Shown here: one piece after another, positions 26,974 to 35,176 of the stretch | How positions within the stretch are numbered: the first letter of the stretch is position 1 | Layout of the letters: each line of letters starts with the position of its first letter | Assembly: GCF_900168265.1 (NCBI RefSeq) | Contig: NZ_FVZF01000002.1 | Coordinates: forward strand, 124,001 to 188,000 | Source: Salegentibacter salarius | GTDB taxonomy: Bacteria; Bacteroidota; Bacteroidia; Flavobacteriales; Flavobacteriaceae | Length of the DNA stretch: 64,000 bases | Direction: 5' to 3' | Position numbers and translations under genes: made by a program | The notes under the pieces: generated by a model | The model's database searches: none | The model's input: the letters and a program-made list of their open reading frames with translations, nothing else | Told to the model about the DNA's origin: nothing

Positions 26974-27786
26974 ATGATTAAAGAAATACAGGAAACTACT
27001 AAATACCTCAAGGAAAAAGGATTTGAAAATCCTGAAATCGGGATTATTCTTGGCACCGGTTTAGGTCAGCTCTTAGACGAAATTAAGATAGAAATTGAGG
27101 TTAGTTACAATCATATTCCGCATTTCCCAACCGCAACGGTAGAATTCCATAAAGGAAAATTAATTTTTGGAGAACTGGAAGGGAAAAAAGTAATGGTCAT
27201 GCAGGGGCGTTTTCATATGTATGAAGGTTACACGATGCAAGATGTCACTTTTCCCGTTCGCATAATGCATCAGCTGGGTATGAAAAAACTACTTGTTTCC
27301 AATGCTTCCGGCTCGGTAAATTTAAAGTTTAAAAAAGGTGAACTTATGCTAATTGACGATCATATTAATTTGCTGGGAGATTCTCCTTTAGCCTTTAAAG
27401 GAGTTTCACAAATGGGCGAACGTTTTGTGGATATGAGTGCGCCTTACGATGCTGAAATGAATGAAGCATTTGAAACTATCGCTAAAAAAGAAAGAATTAC
27501 ACTGCACAAAGGAGTCTACGCGGCACTTTTAGGTCCGCAATTAGAAACCCGTGCAGAATATAGAATGTTGCAGGTGCTGGGAGCAGATGCTGTAGGAATG
27601 AGTACCGTGCCCGAAATTATTGTGGCCAACCATTTAAAACTACCGGTTTCGGCTATTTCTGTAATTACAGATGAAGGCGATCCCGATAACCTAAAACCGG
27701 TAAATATTGACGAAATTATCGCTATGGCCGAAAAAGCAGAACCAAATATGATTAAGCTTTTTAAGGAAGTAGTAAAATCTGTTTAA
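26974..27786 (+). CDS. Purine-nucleoside phosphorylase
   Basis: A 270-residue trimeric-type purine nucleoside phosphorylase. GIILGTGLG (near residues 23-31) binds phosphate, MQGRFHMYEGY (near 75-85) is the family signature, and GVYAALLGPQLETRAEYRML and VGMSTVPEIIVA line the purine site. It converts purine nucleosides and phosphate to base and (deoxy)ribose-1-phosphate. It lies 3 nt after the glycosyltransferase, so it is co-transcribed with the arsenosugar-like genes. It may therefore remove adenine from a 5'-deoxyadenosyl-arsenical as well as, or instead of, serving purine salvage. That role is inference. Confidence 0.93.
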   Translation: MIKEIQETTKYLKEKGFENPEIGIILGTGLGQLLDEIKIEIEVSYNHIPHFPTATVEFHKGKLIFGELEGKKVMVMQGRFHMYEGYTMQDVTFPVRIMHQLGMKKLLVSNASGSVNLKFKKGELMLIDDHINLLGDSPLAFKGVSQMGERFVDMSAPYDAEMNEAFETIAKKERITLHKGVYAALLGPQLETRAEYRMLQVLGADAVGMSTVPEIIVANHLKLPVSAISVITDEGDPDNLKPVNIDEIIAMAEKAEPNMIKLFKEVVKSV

Positions 27787-27885
27787 GCAAACTAGCACCG
27801 AACAAATTCAAAAGGATATTTAGAAAATAAAATTTTAATTTCGAAGCAAGCCCTGGAGCTTTTAAATCTCGAGTATCGAGCACAT

Positions 27886-29172
27886 ATGGAACAAATAGTC
27901 ATCATAGGAAATGGGATTGCAGGAATTACCTGTGCGCGGCATATTAGAAAGAACTCTGATGCGAAAATTACTGTGATTTCTGCGGAAAGCGATTATTTCT
28001 TTTCCCGTACCGCCTTGATGTATGTGTATATGGGCCACATGAAATGGAATCACTTGAAACCTTATGAAGACTGGTTTTGGGAGAAAAACAGGATTGGATT
28101 AAAAAAAGCCTGGGTTGAGACCATAGATTTTGAAGAAAAGACATTGCATTTTTCTACAGAAGAAACATTGAATTATGACAAGCTGGTTTTAGCAACAGGT
28201 TCGGTTTATAATAAATTCGGTTGGGAAGGTCAGGATTTAAAAGGTGTTCAGGGATTGGTTTCTAAGCAGGATTTAGAATTACTGGAAGAAAACACGCAGA
28301 ACTGCAAAAAAGCAGTAATTATTGGCGGCGGACTTATAGGCGTGGAACTCGCCGAAATGCTTAAAACCCGAAATATTGAAGTCACATTCCTAATTCGAGA
28401 AGAAGCTTTTTGGCATAATGTATTGCCAATTCAGGATGCCCAAATGATCTCTAAACACATCAAATCCCACGGCGTAGATCTTAGAGAGGAAACCGAACTG
28501 GATAAGATTGTTGCAAATGAAAACGGAAGAGTTAAATCTATAATCACAAATTCCGGAGAAGAAATCGAATGCCAGTTAGTGGGCCTTTGCACCGGAGTTA
28601 GACCGAATGTAGATTTTCTTAAAAATTCATCTCTGGAAACCGATAAAGGAATTCTGGTAGATGAATTCTTACAAACTAACATAAAAGATGTTTATGCTAT
28701 TGGGGATTGCGCCCAATTAAAGCAGCCTTTATCCCACCGCAAACCCATCGAAGCAGTTTGGTATGCCGGCCGTATGATGGGCGAAACCCTGGCGCAAACT
28801 TTAACCGGAAACGCTATAAAATATAAACCCGGGAACTGGTTTAATTCGGCTAAATTCTTCGATATTGAATATCAAACTTACGGCAATGTTTCAGCAAAAC
28901 CGGGTGATAACGAAATGCATTTTCACTGGCAGCATAAAGAAAATACCAAAGCTATTACTATCGCCTTTGATGCGAATTCAAATAAATTCCTGGGAATAAA
29001 CACCTTCGGAATTAGGATGCGCCATTCAGTTTTTGATCAATGGCTTAACGAAAACAGAAAAATAGATCATGTTTTGGCCAATCTAAAACAAGCCAATTTC
29101 GACCCCGAATTTTATACTCGTTACGAAAAAGAAATTTTTAAAAGTTTTAAAGAGAATTTACAGAAATTTTGA
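27886..29172 (+). CDS. NAD(P)/FAD-dependent oxidoreductase
   Basis: A 428-residue pyridine-nucleotide-disulfide-type flavoprotein. The FAD-binding motif IIGNGIAGITCARH lies near residues 5-18, the NAD(P)-binding GGGLIGVELAEML near 145-157, and a second FAD motif DVYAIGDCAQ near 269-278. It resembles rubredoxin or nitrite-reductase-type reductases. The C-terminal ~100 residues include FGIRMRHSVFDQWLNE. It follows the nucleoside phosphorylase by 99 nt, and the membrane 4Fe-4S protein comes next after a RAYT insertion. It may pass electrons to that protein. No specific substrate can be named. Confidence 0.88.
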   Translation: MEQIVIIGNGIAGITCARHIRKNSDAKITVISAESDYFFSRTALMYVYMGHMKWNHLKPYEDWFWEKNRIGLKKAWVETIDFEEKTLHFSTEETLNYDKLVLATGSVYNKFGWEGQDLKGVQGLVSKQDLELLEENTQNCKKAVIIGGGLIGVELAEMLKTRNIEVTFLIREEAFWHNVLPIQDAQMISKHIKSHGVDLREETELDKIVANENGRVKSIITNSGEEIECQLVGLCTGVRPNVDFLKNSSLETDKGILVDEFLQTNIKDVYAIGDCAQLKQPLSHRKPIEAVWYAGRMMGETLAQTLTGNAIKYKPGNWFNSAKFFDIEYQTYGNVSAKPGDNEMHFHWQHKENTKAITIAFDANSNKFLGINTFGIRMRHSVFDQWLNENRKIDHVLANLKQANFDPEFYTRYEKEIFKSFKENLQKF

Positions 29173-29178
29173 TTGAAC

Positions 29179-29211
29179 AGACCTCACAGGTCTTAGAGAC
29201 CTGTGAGGTCT
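29179..29211. repeat. REP-like palindrome, left of the RAYT gene
   Basis: AGACCTCACAGGTCT and its exact reverse complement AGACCTGTGAGGTCT form 15-bp arms around a 3-nt loop. Each arm is itself a near-palindrome (AGACCT-CAC-AGGTCT). The same element recurs to the right of the RAYT gene, and both copies are followed by a similar TCTAA(A/C)ACACC string. Confidence 0.9.
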
Positions 29212-29226
29212 AAAACACCTTAGAAA

Positions 29227-29796
29227 ATGAAATATGAACCAATTATAGCAGATAGGTACTACCACATTTATAATCGGGGGAATAACAAACAGTCCATATT
29301 CTTTGAAGAGAAAAATTACGATTATTTCATTAATCTTATGATAAAGTATTTGATTCCTGTAGCCGATATTTATGCGTACTGTTTGATAAAAAATCATTTT
29401 CATATTTTGGTAAAAACCAGGAATAATATTCCTGATGTAAAAATTTCAAAAGCTTTTTCAAATTTGTTTAATGCCTACGCAAAGGCTATAAATAAAGCAT
29501 ATAATCGCTCAGGAAGTCTTTTTCAGGATCGATTTAAACGAAAAATTATCGAAAATGAAGAATATCTTAAAACCTTAATTCTGTACATTCATCTAAATCC
29601 AAAAAATCACAAGATTATTGAAGATTTTGGTAACTATAGACATTCTTCTTATTTAACAATAATTGCGACAGAAGATTCTTTTCTAAGCACAAATGAGGTA
29701 TTAAGTTTCTTTAATGATAAGTCTAACTTTTCGTCTGTTCATTACGAAAGACAAGAGGAAGTACTTGAAATAGATAAAAACATTTTCTTAGAATAA
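29227..29796 (+). CDS. REP-associated tyrosine transposase (RAYT)
   Basis: A 189-residue Y1-type transposase of the RAYT group. YHIYNRGNN lies near residues 17-25, the HUH motif is in NHFHILVK near 58-65, and the C-terminal helix has SLFQDRFKRK and the candidate nucleophile Tyr in TLILYIHLNPKNH. It starts 16 nt after the left REP palindrome and stops 5 nt before the right one. Such enzymes nick REP hairpins and are thought to spread them through the chromosome. It is intact, so it may still be active. It is unrelated in function to its neighbours. Confidence 0.92.
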   Translation: MKYEPIIADRYYHIYNRGNNKQSIFFEEKNYDYFINLMIKYLIPVADIYAYCLIKNHFHILVKTRNNIPDVKISKAFSNLFNAYAKAINKAYNRSGSLFQDRFKRKIIENEEYLKTLILYIHLNPKNHKIIEDFGNYRHSSYLTIIATEDSFLSTNEVLSFFNDKSNFSSVHYERQEEVLEIDKNIFLE

Positions 29797-29800
29797 ACGC

Positions 29801-29833
29801 AGACCTCACAGGTTTTAAAAACCTGTGAGGTCT
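29801..29833. repeat. REP-like palindrome, right of the RAYT gene
   Basis: AGACCTCACAGGTTTT and its exact reverse complement give 16-bp arms around a single A. It shares the outer 12 bases of each arm with the left copy, while the central bases differ (GTTTT versus GTCT). It ends 12 nt before the likely ATG of the next gene and so forms part of that gene's leader. Confidence 0.9.
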
Positions 29834-29845
29834 AACACACCATAT

Positions 29846-31429
29846 ATGAGCAAACTAGAACACAATATGTCCCTCACTGCTGAGGCACCGGCAAAACTTT
29901 CTACCAAGCAAAAACTCGCCAGTGGCATCGGGTTGGTTGGGCTGTTTATTCTAGTGCTTGCGGTGGCAAACGTAAATTTCCCTAACAAAATTTTATTCTT
30001 GAGTTTGTCTCTAGGACTTATTACAATGGGAACAGTAATCTTTGCCAACGATTTATATTCAGGCAAACATGCGGGTGTAAAAAATGATGGGGTTTGGTTT
30101 AAATCGCTTACCGGCCGCGGATTTTGGGCCTGGATTCTGGGAATTACCCTAACGCTTTTTTATATAGTCTTATATTGGTATCCGCAATATTTAGGCTTGA
30201 ATGCCGATGGCGCCAATACAGGAATCGTCTCTTTATTCGATCCTTTAAGCCACCTTATTAGCGGAAATCCAGCCAGCCAGTGGTTTGTTTACGGAACGCT
30301 TTACACTTTGGCCATTCTTATTTTTGGCTATAAATTTATCCTGAAATATCGGAATAATCGTTACGAGATAATTCGTACATTTTCGGTTATGTTCTTTCAA
30401 TTGGGTTTCGCATTTCTAATCCCGGAAATTTTAATTCGGCTTAACCAACCTTATTACAATCCCGCTAATATCTGGCCACTTAACTACGATCTGTTTACCG
30501 ATTATAAAATCAACGAATTCCTTTCGGCAGGCAATGTCGGAGTAATCATGTTGGCTTTCGGTTTGATTTCCATTTTTGTAATCACCCCCATATTAACTTA
30601 TAAATACGGCAAACGTTGGTATTGCAGCTGGGTTTGTGGCTGTGGTGGGCTCGCGGAGACCGCCGGTGATCCCTACCGTCAGCTTTCGAATAAATCGCAA
30701 TATGCGTGGAAAATTGAACGCTGGGTGATTCACAGTGTTCTTGTTTTTGTTACCGTAATGACTATCGCGGTTTTATATTCATTTTTAGGCGACAGTGCCA
30801 ATGATTTCTGGCTTACCAAAGACGTTTTCCTTTGGAGCACTGCCGGTTTCCTTACTTTGCTTTTTGCCGTAATTATGATCTTTAAACGCAAAGAATTGGC
30901 GAAAGATGCTAAATATGGTGCTATTGGTTATTTAGTGGTGATTTTGTCAATAATAAGTCTCAATTATTTCAGCGGAAATGGGAATATCTTTTTCTTCGGC
31001 GGCTATCAACTTAGAGAATGGTATGGCTTCTTAATTGGCGCCGCATTCTCAGGTGTTATTGGTGTAGGTTTTTATCCAATTTTTGGAAGTCGCGTTTGGT
31101 GTCGGTACGGTTGCCCAATGGCAGCGATCTTAGGAATGCAACAACGTCTTTTTTCCAGGTTTAGAATTACTACCAATGGCGGCCAGTGTATTTCCTGCGG
31201 AAATTGCTCTACCTATTGCGAAATGGGAATTGATGTACGCGCTTATGCTCAAAAAGGCGAAAATATAGTGCGTTCCAGTTGCGTTGGCTGCGGAATCTGT
31301 TCTGCAGTTTGCCCACGTGGCGTTTTAAAACTTGAAAATGATGATATGGACGGACGCATAAATTCTGAAGAAGTGCTATTGGGAAATGATGTAGATCTAA
31401 TGGATTTGGTAAACCAGAAATCGAAGTAA
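29846..31429 (+). CDS. Membrane-bound 4Fe-4S protein (NapH/YccM-like)
   Basis: A polytopic membrane protein of about 527 residues with roughly ten hydrophobic segments. Two 4Fe-4S motifs lie near the C-terminus: CISCGNCSTYCEM and CVGCGICSAVCPRG. Two further Cys-containing loops occur (WYCSWVCGCGG and WCRYGCPMA), as in NapH/YccM-type quinol-linked electron carriers. The reading frame is open to a GTG at 29825 inside the REP palindrome, which is an unlikely start. ATG at 29846 or 29867 is preferred. It may form an electron path with the upstream flavoprotein. The stop overlaps the next start by 1 nt. Confidence 0.88.
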   Translation: MSKLEHNMSLTAEAPAKLSTKQKLASGIGLVGLFILVLAVANVNFPNKILFLSLSLGLITMGTVIFANDLYSGKHAGVKNDGVWFKSLTGRGFWAWILGITLTLFYIVLYWYPQYLGLNADGANTGIVSLFDPLSHLISGNPASQWFVYGTLYTLAILIFGYKFILKYRNNRYEIIRTFSVMFFQLGFAFLIPEILIRLNQPYYNPANIWPLNYDLFTDYKINEFLSAGNVGVIMLAFGLISIFVITPILTYKYGKRWYCSWVCGCGGLAETAGDPYRQLSNKSQYAWKIERWVIHSVLVFVTVMTIAVLYSFLGDSANDFWLTKDVFLWSTAGFLTLLFAVIMIFKRKELAKDAKYGAIGYLVVILSIISLNYFSGNGNIFFFGGYQLREWYGFLIGAAFSGVIGVGFYPIFGSRVWCRYGCPMAAILGMQQRLFSRFRITTNGGQCISCGNCSTYCEMGIDVRAYAQKGENIVRSSCVGCGICSAVCPRGVLKLENDDMDGRINSEEVLLGNDVDLMDLVNQKSK

Positions 31430-32202
31430 TGCCGCAAAAAAATCACGAAACTCAGCGAAAAACTACGAAAGATGAGTCAGAAATTTACTCCCTAAATGAT
31501 TCTAAGCTTGACGGAATTAAGGTAAAAGTTATTATTCCGGCTTATAACGAAGAAGAATCCATTGCCAAAGTGATTGCTGAAATTCCTAAGGTTGTTCAGG
31601 AAATAATAGTGGTAAGCAACAATTCTACCGATGATACTGAAGAAAACGCTCTAAATGCCGGTGCAACCGTGCTTCAGGAAAATCAAAAAGGTTATGGTTA
31701 TGCCTGTTTAAAGGGTATAGACTATATCTCAAAACAATCAACAACACCCGACATTATTGTCTTTCTCGATGGCGATTACAGCGATTTTCCTTCTGAATTA
31801 CCCAAAATTATTGCGCCAATTATTGAAGAAAACAAAGACCTGGTGATTGGTACCCGGGTAAAAAAATGGCGTAAAAAAGGCTCAATGACTTTTCCGCAGA
31901 TATTTGGGAATTGGCTGGCAACTTCTCTTATGAAATTATTCTTTAACGCCCGCTTTACCGATCTCGGTCCGTTTAGGGCTATTAAATACAATAAGTTGCT
32001 GGAACTTGAAATGCAGGACAAAACCTACGGCTGGACGGTAGAAATGCAATTAAAAGCCCTAAAAAAAGATTTTTCCTACACCGAAGTTCCCGTACATTAC
32101 AAAAACAGGATTGGCACTTCAAAAGTTTCAGGCACCGTTAAAGGTGCTATCTTTGCAGGAGTAAAAATCCTGGGTTGGATCTTTAAATACAGTTTTAAGT
32201 AA
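31429..32202 (+). CDS. GT2 glycosyltransferase, polyprenyl-phosphate mannosyl/glucosyltransferase-like
   Basis: A 257-residue GT-A glycosyltransferase. VKVIIPAYNEEESI begins the nucleotide-sugar domain, IVFLDGDYSDFP carries the metal-binding acidic residues, and RIGTSKVSG matches the dolichol-phosphate mannosyltransferase type. There is no large C-terminal membrane domain. The first ~28 residues are low-complexity and charged, and lie before the usual start of the domain. It is translationally coupled to the 4Fe-4S gene (TAATG) and to the next GT2 gene, whose start overlaps its stop by 1 nt. It probably makes a polyprenyl-phosphate sugar for the downstream membrane glycosyltransferase. Confidence 0.87.
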   Translation: MPQKNHETQRKTTKDESEIYSLNDSKLDGIKVKVIIPAYNEEESIAKVIAEIPKVVQEIIVVSNNSTDDTEENALNAGATVLQENQKGYGYACLKGIDYISKQSTTPDIIVFLDGDYSDFPSELPKIIAPIIEENKDLVIGTRVKKWRKKGSMTFPQIFGNWLATSLMKLFFNARFTDLGPFRAIKYNKLLELEMQDKTYGWTVEMQLKALKKDFSYTEVPVHYKNRIGTSKVSGTVKGAIFAGVKILGWIFKYSFK

Positions 32203-33668
32203 TGGATTTAGCCATTATCCTTATATACACGTTTGCCCTGCTGCTTATCTTCTTTTACAGTATTTCGCAGCTGCAATTATTGTTGAATTACCTAAAAGCC
32301 AAAAAACAGGTAGATGCTTCGGAAAAATTCAACCTGCAAGATCCTGCAGAAATTCCTTTCGTCACCATTCAGCTCCCGCTCTACAACGAGCTTTATGTAG
32401 TAGAACGCCTGCTGAAAAATATTGCGAAAATTGATTATCCTCCTGAAAAATTAGAAATCCAGGTTTTAGATGATTCTACCGATGAATCGGTTAAAAAAAT
32501 TGAAATGTTGGTAAAACAACTCAAGCAAACCGGTCTAGACATTAAACATATTACGAGAAAGGATAGGAGCGGTTTTAAAGCAGGTGCTTTAAAAGAAGGT
32601 TTAAAAATCGCCAAAGGGGAGTTTATCGCCATTTTCGATTCCGATTTTCTACCTAAAAAAGACTGGTTGTTACAAACGGTGCCTTATTTCAAAGATCCTG
32701 AAATTGGTGTGGTGCAAACTCGATGGGGCCATATTAATCGGGACTATTCCTTGCTTACTAAAATCCAGGCTTTCGCTTTAGATTTTCATTTTATCCTGGA
32801 ACAAACCGGCCGTAATTTTGGCAGGCATTTTATCAACTTTAACGGAACGGCAGGAATATGGAGGAAAGAATGTATTTTGGACGCAGGAAATTGGAGCGGA
32901 GACACTTTAACCGAAGACCTTGACCTAAGCTACCGTGCACAACTAAAGAACTGGAAATTTAAATACCTGGAAGATGTAGAAACTCCCGCCGAATTACCGG
33001 TAGCAATAAGCGCGGCGCGTTCGCAACAATTTCGGTGGAATAAAGGCGCTGCAGAGAATTTTAAAAAGAATTTCAAGAACTTACTAAAAGACAAATCGGT
33101 TCCTTTTGGCACTAAGTTTCATGCATTTTTTCATCTTCTAAATTCCAGTATGTTTTTAATCATTCTGGTGTTGGCGGTTCTAAGCATTCCGGTATTATTT
33201 ATTAAAAACAATAATCCGCAGTTTGGCTGGTATTTTAATTTGGTGGCTTTCTTTTTAGTAAGTACGCTTATTTTCTTTCTATGTTATTATGCGGCTTATA
33301 CGAAGATTCACGGGAAGAGTTTTAAAAGCTTTTTAAAGTTTATAGCAATGTTTTTCACTTTCTTTTCGGTAGCGATGGGATTTTCGGTCCACAATTCCCT
33401 GGCAGTTTTGGAAGGACATTTGGGGAAAAAATCGGCTTTTATTAGAACTCCAAAATTCAATGTAAGTTCCCTCAACGATTCCTGGAAAAAGAATATTTAT
33501 ATTCAGCAGAAATTTTCATTAAGCATTGGGGTTGAATTTGCCTTATGGCTGTATTTTGGTTTCGGACTCTATAGCGCTTTTATGCTGAACGACTTTAGCC
33601 TGGCCATTTTCCACCTGATGCTGTTTATAGGTTTTGGTTTTGTGGTTTTTAGATCGGTGAGGATTTGA
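32202..33668 (+). CDS. Membrane GT2 glycosyltransferase, cellulose-synthase-like
   Basis: A 488-residue processive-type GT2 enzyme. A membrane helix at ~3-25 precedes the catalytic domain (VTIQLPLYNELYVVERLL; FDSDFLPKK; TEDLDLSYRAQ; QQFRWNKG), which carries the D,D,D,QxxRW signature. Four to five membrane helices follow after residue ~300. Relatives polymerise or transfer hexoses across the membrane. It begins inside the stop of the previous GT2 gene. A palindromic repeat lies just downstream. The sugar and acceptor are not identifiable from sequence. Confidence 0.88.
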   Translation: MDLAIILIYTFALLLIFFYSISQLQLLLNYLKAKKQVDASEKFNLQDPAEIPFVTIQLPLYNELYVVERLLKNIAKIDYPPEKLEIQVLDDSTDESVKKIEMLVKQLKQTGLDIKHITRKDRSGFKAGALKEGLKIAKGEFIAIFDSDFLPKKDWLLQTVPYFKDPEIGVVQTRWGHINRDYSLLTKIQAFALDFHFILEQTGRNFGRHFINFNGTAGIWRKECILDAGNWSGDTLTEDLDLSYRAQLKNWKFKYLEDVETPAELPVAISAARSQQFRWNKGAAENFKKNFKNLLKDKSVPFGTKFHAFFHLLNSSMFLIILVLAVLSIPVLFIKNNNPQFGWYFNLVAFFLVSTLIFFLCYYAAYTKIHGKSFKSFLKFIAMFFTFFSVAMGFSVHNSLAVLEGHLGKKSAFIRTPKFNVSSLNDSWKKNIYIQQKFSLSIGVEFALWLYFGFGLYSAFMLNDFSLAIFHLMLFIGFGFVVFRSVRI

Positions 33669-33703
33669 AAGGCTAAATAGATTAGATTCAAAATTGTTGT
33701 CAC

Positions 33704-33774
33704 TGTCATCCTGAACTCGTTTCAGGATCTAACTCGAAAAGAATATTAGAAGCTGAAACAAGTTCAGCTTGACG
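33704..33774. repeat. Long imperfect inverted repeat, second palindrome family
   Basis: The left arm is at 33704-33729 (TGTCATCCTGAACTCGTTTC then AGGATC). The right arm is at 33749-33774 (GAAGCTGAAACAAGTTCAGC then TTGACG). They are complementary over about 26 bp with a few mismatches around a 19-nt loop. The sequence is unrelated to the RAYT-flanking palindromes. It ends 4 nt before the ATG of the next gene. Confidence 0.85.
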
Positions 33775-33778
33775 TATT

Positions 33779-35176
33779 ATGAAAATAAAAATGCAAGATT
33801 TCCTTAAAAATCATAAGTTTTCCATTCTCCTAGTCTTAACCGGAATTGCTTTTTATTGGTCTTTCGCTTACGATCTAACCCGCGCTGATTTTATAAGATT
33901 AATCAGTCTTTATACCGGCTTGTTTTTTATCAGTTTTAAACTTATTCAGTTAGAAAAGAATAATTTCTGGTTGTTAGCCGGAACCGCAGTTTTATTCCGA
34001 CTCGTTTTTATTGCAGCCACCCCAAATCTTTCGCAAGATTTTTATCGTTTTATATGGGATGGAATATTGATTCTGGAAGGAATAAATCCTTATTTATCGG
34101 TGCCTAATGATTTAAAAGAGATCTCAACTTCTCTCGAATTCACACAGCAAAAACTAATACAGGGAATGGGCAGTTTGAGTGCCGGCAACTTCACCAGCTA
34201 CCCACCGATAAATCAACTGCTATTTGCAATTTCAGCATTTTTAGGAGGAAAGAGTATTGTGGGTTCTGTGATTGTAATGAGATGTTTTCTCATTTTAGCC
34301 GACCTGGGGACGCTATATTTCGGCAGAAAATTATTGCTAAAATTAAAGCTGCCTACTCACCAGATCTTCTGGTTTATTTTAAATCCGTTTATCATCATAG
34401 AGCTCACCGGAAATCTTCATTTTGAAGGTGTAATGCTGTTTTTCTTACTCTGGTCAATTTATTTATTACATCAGAAAAAATGGGTCTGGAGCGCAATTTT
34501 AATTGGAATTTCAGTTTCGATTAAATTGCTTCCTCTACTGGTTTTGCCGCTTCTATGGAATTATTTTGTAAAAAACAGAAAGACCGAAAATTCAGATATT
34601 CCGGGTCTAAATTTCAAAAAACTGCTGGGCTATTATTTCATCGTTGGAGTAACAGTATTAGCTAGTTTTCTACCTTTTCTTTCTTCGGAATTTATCTCCA
34701 ATTTTTCAGCAAGTATCGCGCTATGGTTTCAGAAATTCGAGTTTAACGCGAGTATTTATTATACAATTAGATGGATTGGATTTCAACTGAAAGGCTACAA
34801 TATTATTGCCACCGCCGGGAAGATCTTACCCTTAGTTGTAATTTTAATTCTTACCGGACTGGCCTTTTTCAGAAAAAATAATTCTACCCAAAAGCTAATT
34901 GGCATTATGCTTCTGGGAGTTTCAGCCTATTTTTTTCTAGCTACCACGGTGCATCCCTGGTATATTTCCACGCCACTTTTACTTTCGATTTTTACTAGAT
35001 TTAGGTTTGCGTTGGTATGGTCTTTTTTGGTAATGCTAAGTTATTCGGCTTATACAAAGAATGGATTTCAGGAAAATTACTGGTTAATTGCAGTTGAATA
35101 TATTCTTGTAATTGGAATCTTTCTATTAGAAATTTTTAAATCGAAATTACTCCTTAGACTTCCGTATTATAAATAA
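33779..35176 (+). CDS. Polytopic membrane glycosyltransferase, GT87/polyprenol-mannosyltransferase-like
   Basis: A 465-residue protein with about 11-12 hydrophobic segments. The loop SQDFYRFIWDGILILEGINPY (near residues 81-101) has the Asp and Asn-Pro-Tyr features of GT-C enzymes that use polyprenyl-phosphate sugars, such as GT87. A companion GT2 enzyme two genes upstream could supply the donor. The start is either ATG 33779, only 4 nt after a palindromic repeat, or ATG 33791. The last 30 nt overlap the convergent LAB_N gene. The acceptor is unknown. Confidence 0.82.
   Translation: MKIKMQDFLKNHKFSILLVLTGIAFYWSFAYDLTRADFIRLISLYTGLFFISFKLIQLEKNNFWLLAGTAVLFRLVFIAATPNLSQDFYRFIWDGILILEGINPYLSVPNDLKEISTSLEFTQQKLIQGMGSLSAGNFTSYPPINQLLFAISAFLGGKSIVGSVIVMRCFLILADLGTLYFGRKLLLKLKLPTHQIFWFILNPFIIIELTGNLHFEGVMLFFLLWSIYLLHQKKWVWSAILIGISVSIKLLPLLVLPLLWNYFVKNRKTENSDIPGLNFKKLLGYYFIVGVTVLASFLPFLSSEFISNFSASIALWFQKFEFNASIYYTIRWIGFQLKGYNIIATAGKILPLVVILILTGLAFFRKNNSTQKLIGIMLLGVSAYFFLATTVHPWYISTPLLLSIFTRFRFALVWSFLVMLSYSAYTKNGFQENYWLIAVEYILVIGIFLLEIFKSKLLLRLPYYK

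Larger units (their letters stand above)
29179..29833. mobile_element. RAYT transposase with flanking REP palindromes
   Basis: A Y1 transposase-like gene is bracketed by two near-identical palindromes. The unit lies between two genes of the same direction (FAD oxidoreductase and 4Fe-4S protein) and looks inserted into their operon. RAYT genes are usually single-copy, domesticated relatives of IS200/IS605 transposases that act on REP palindromes. The palindrome bounds are exact; treating the whole as one mobile unit is inference. Confidence 0.7.

Noticed and set aside
29825..29845. GTG start for the 4Fe-4S protein inside the right REP palindrome
   Set aside because: The codons come from the repeat itself, and two ATG codons follow within 42 nt, so the upstream start is improbable.
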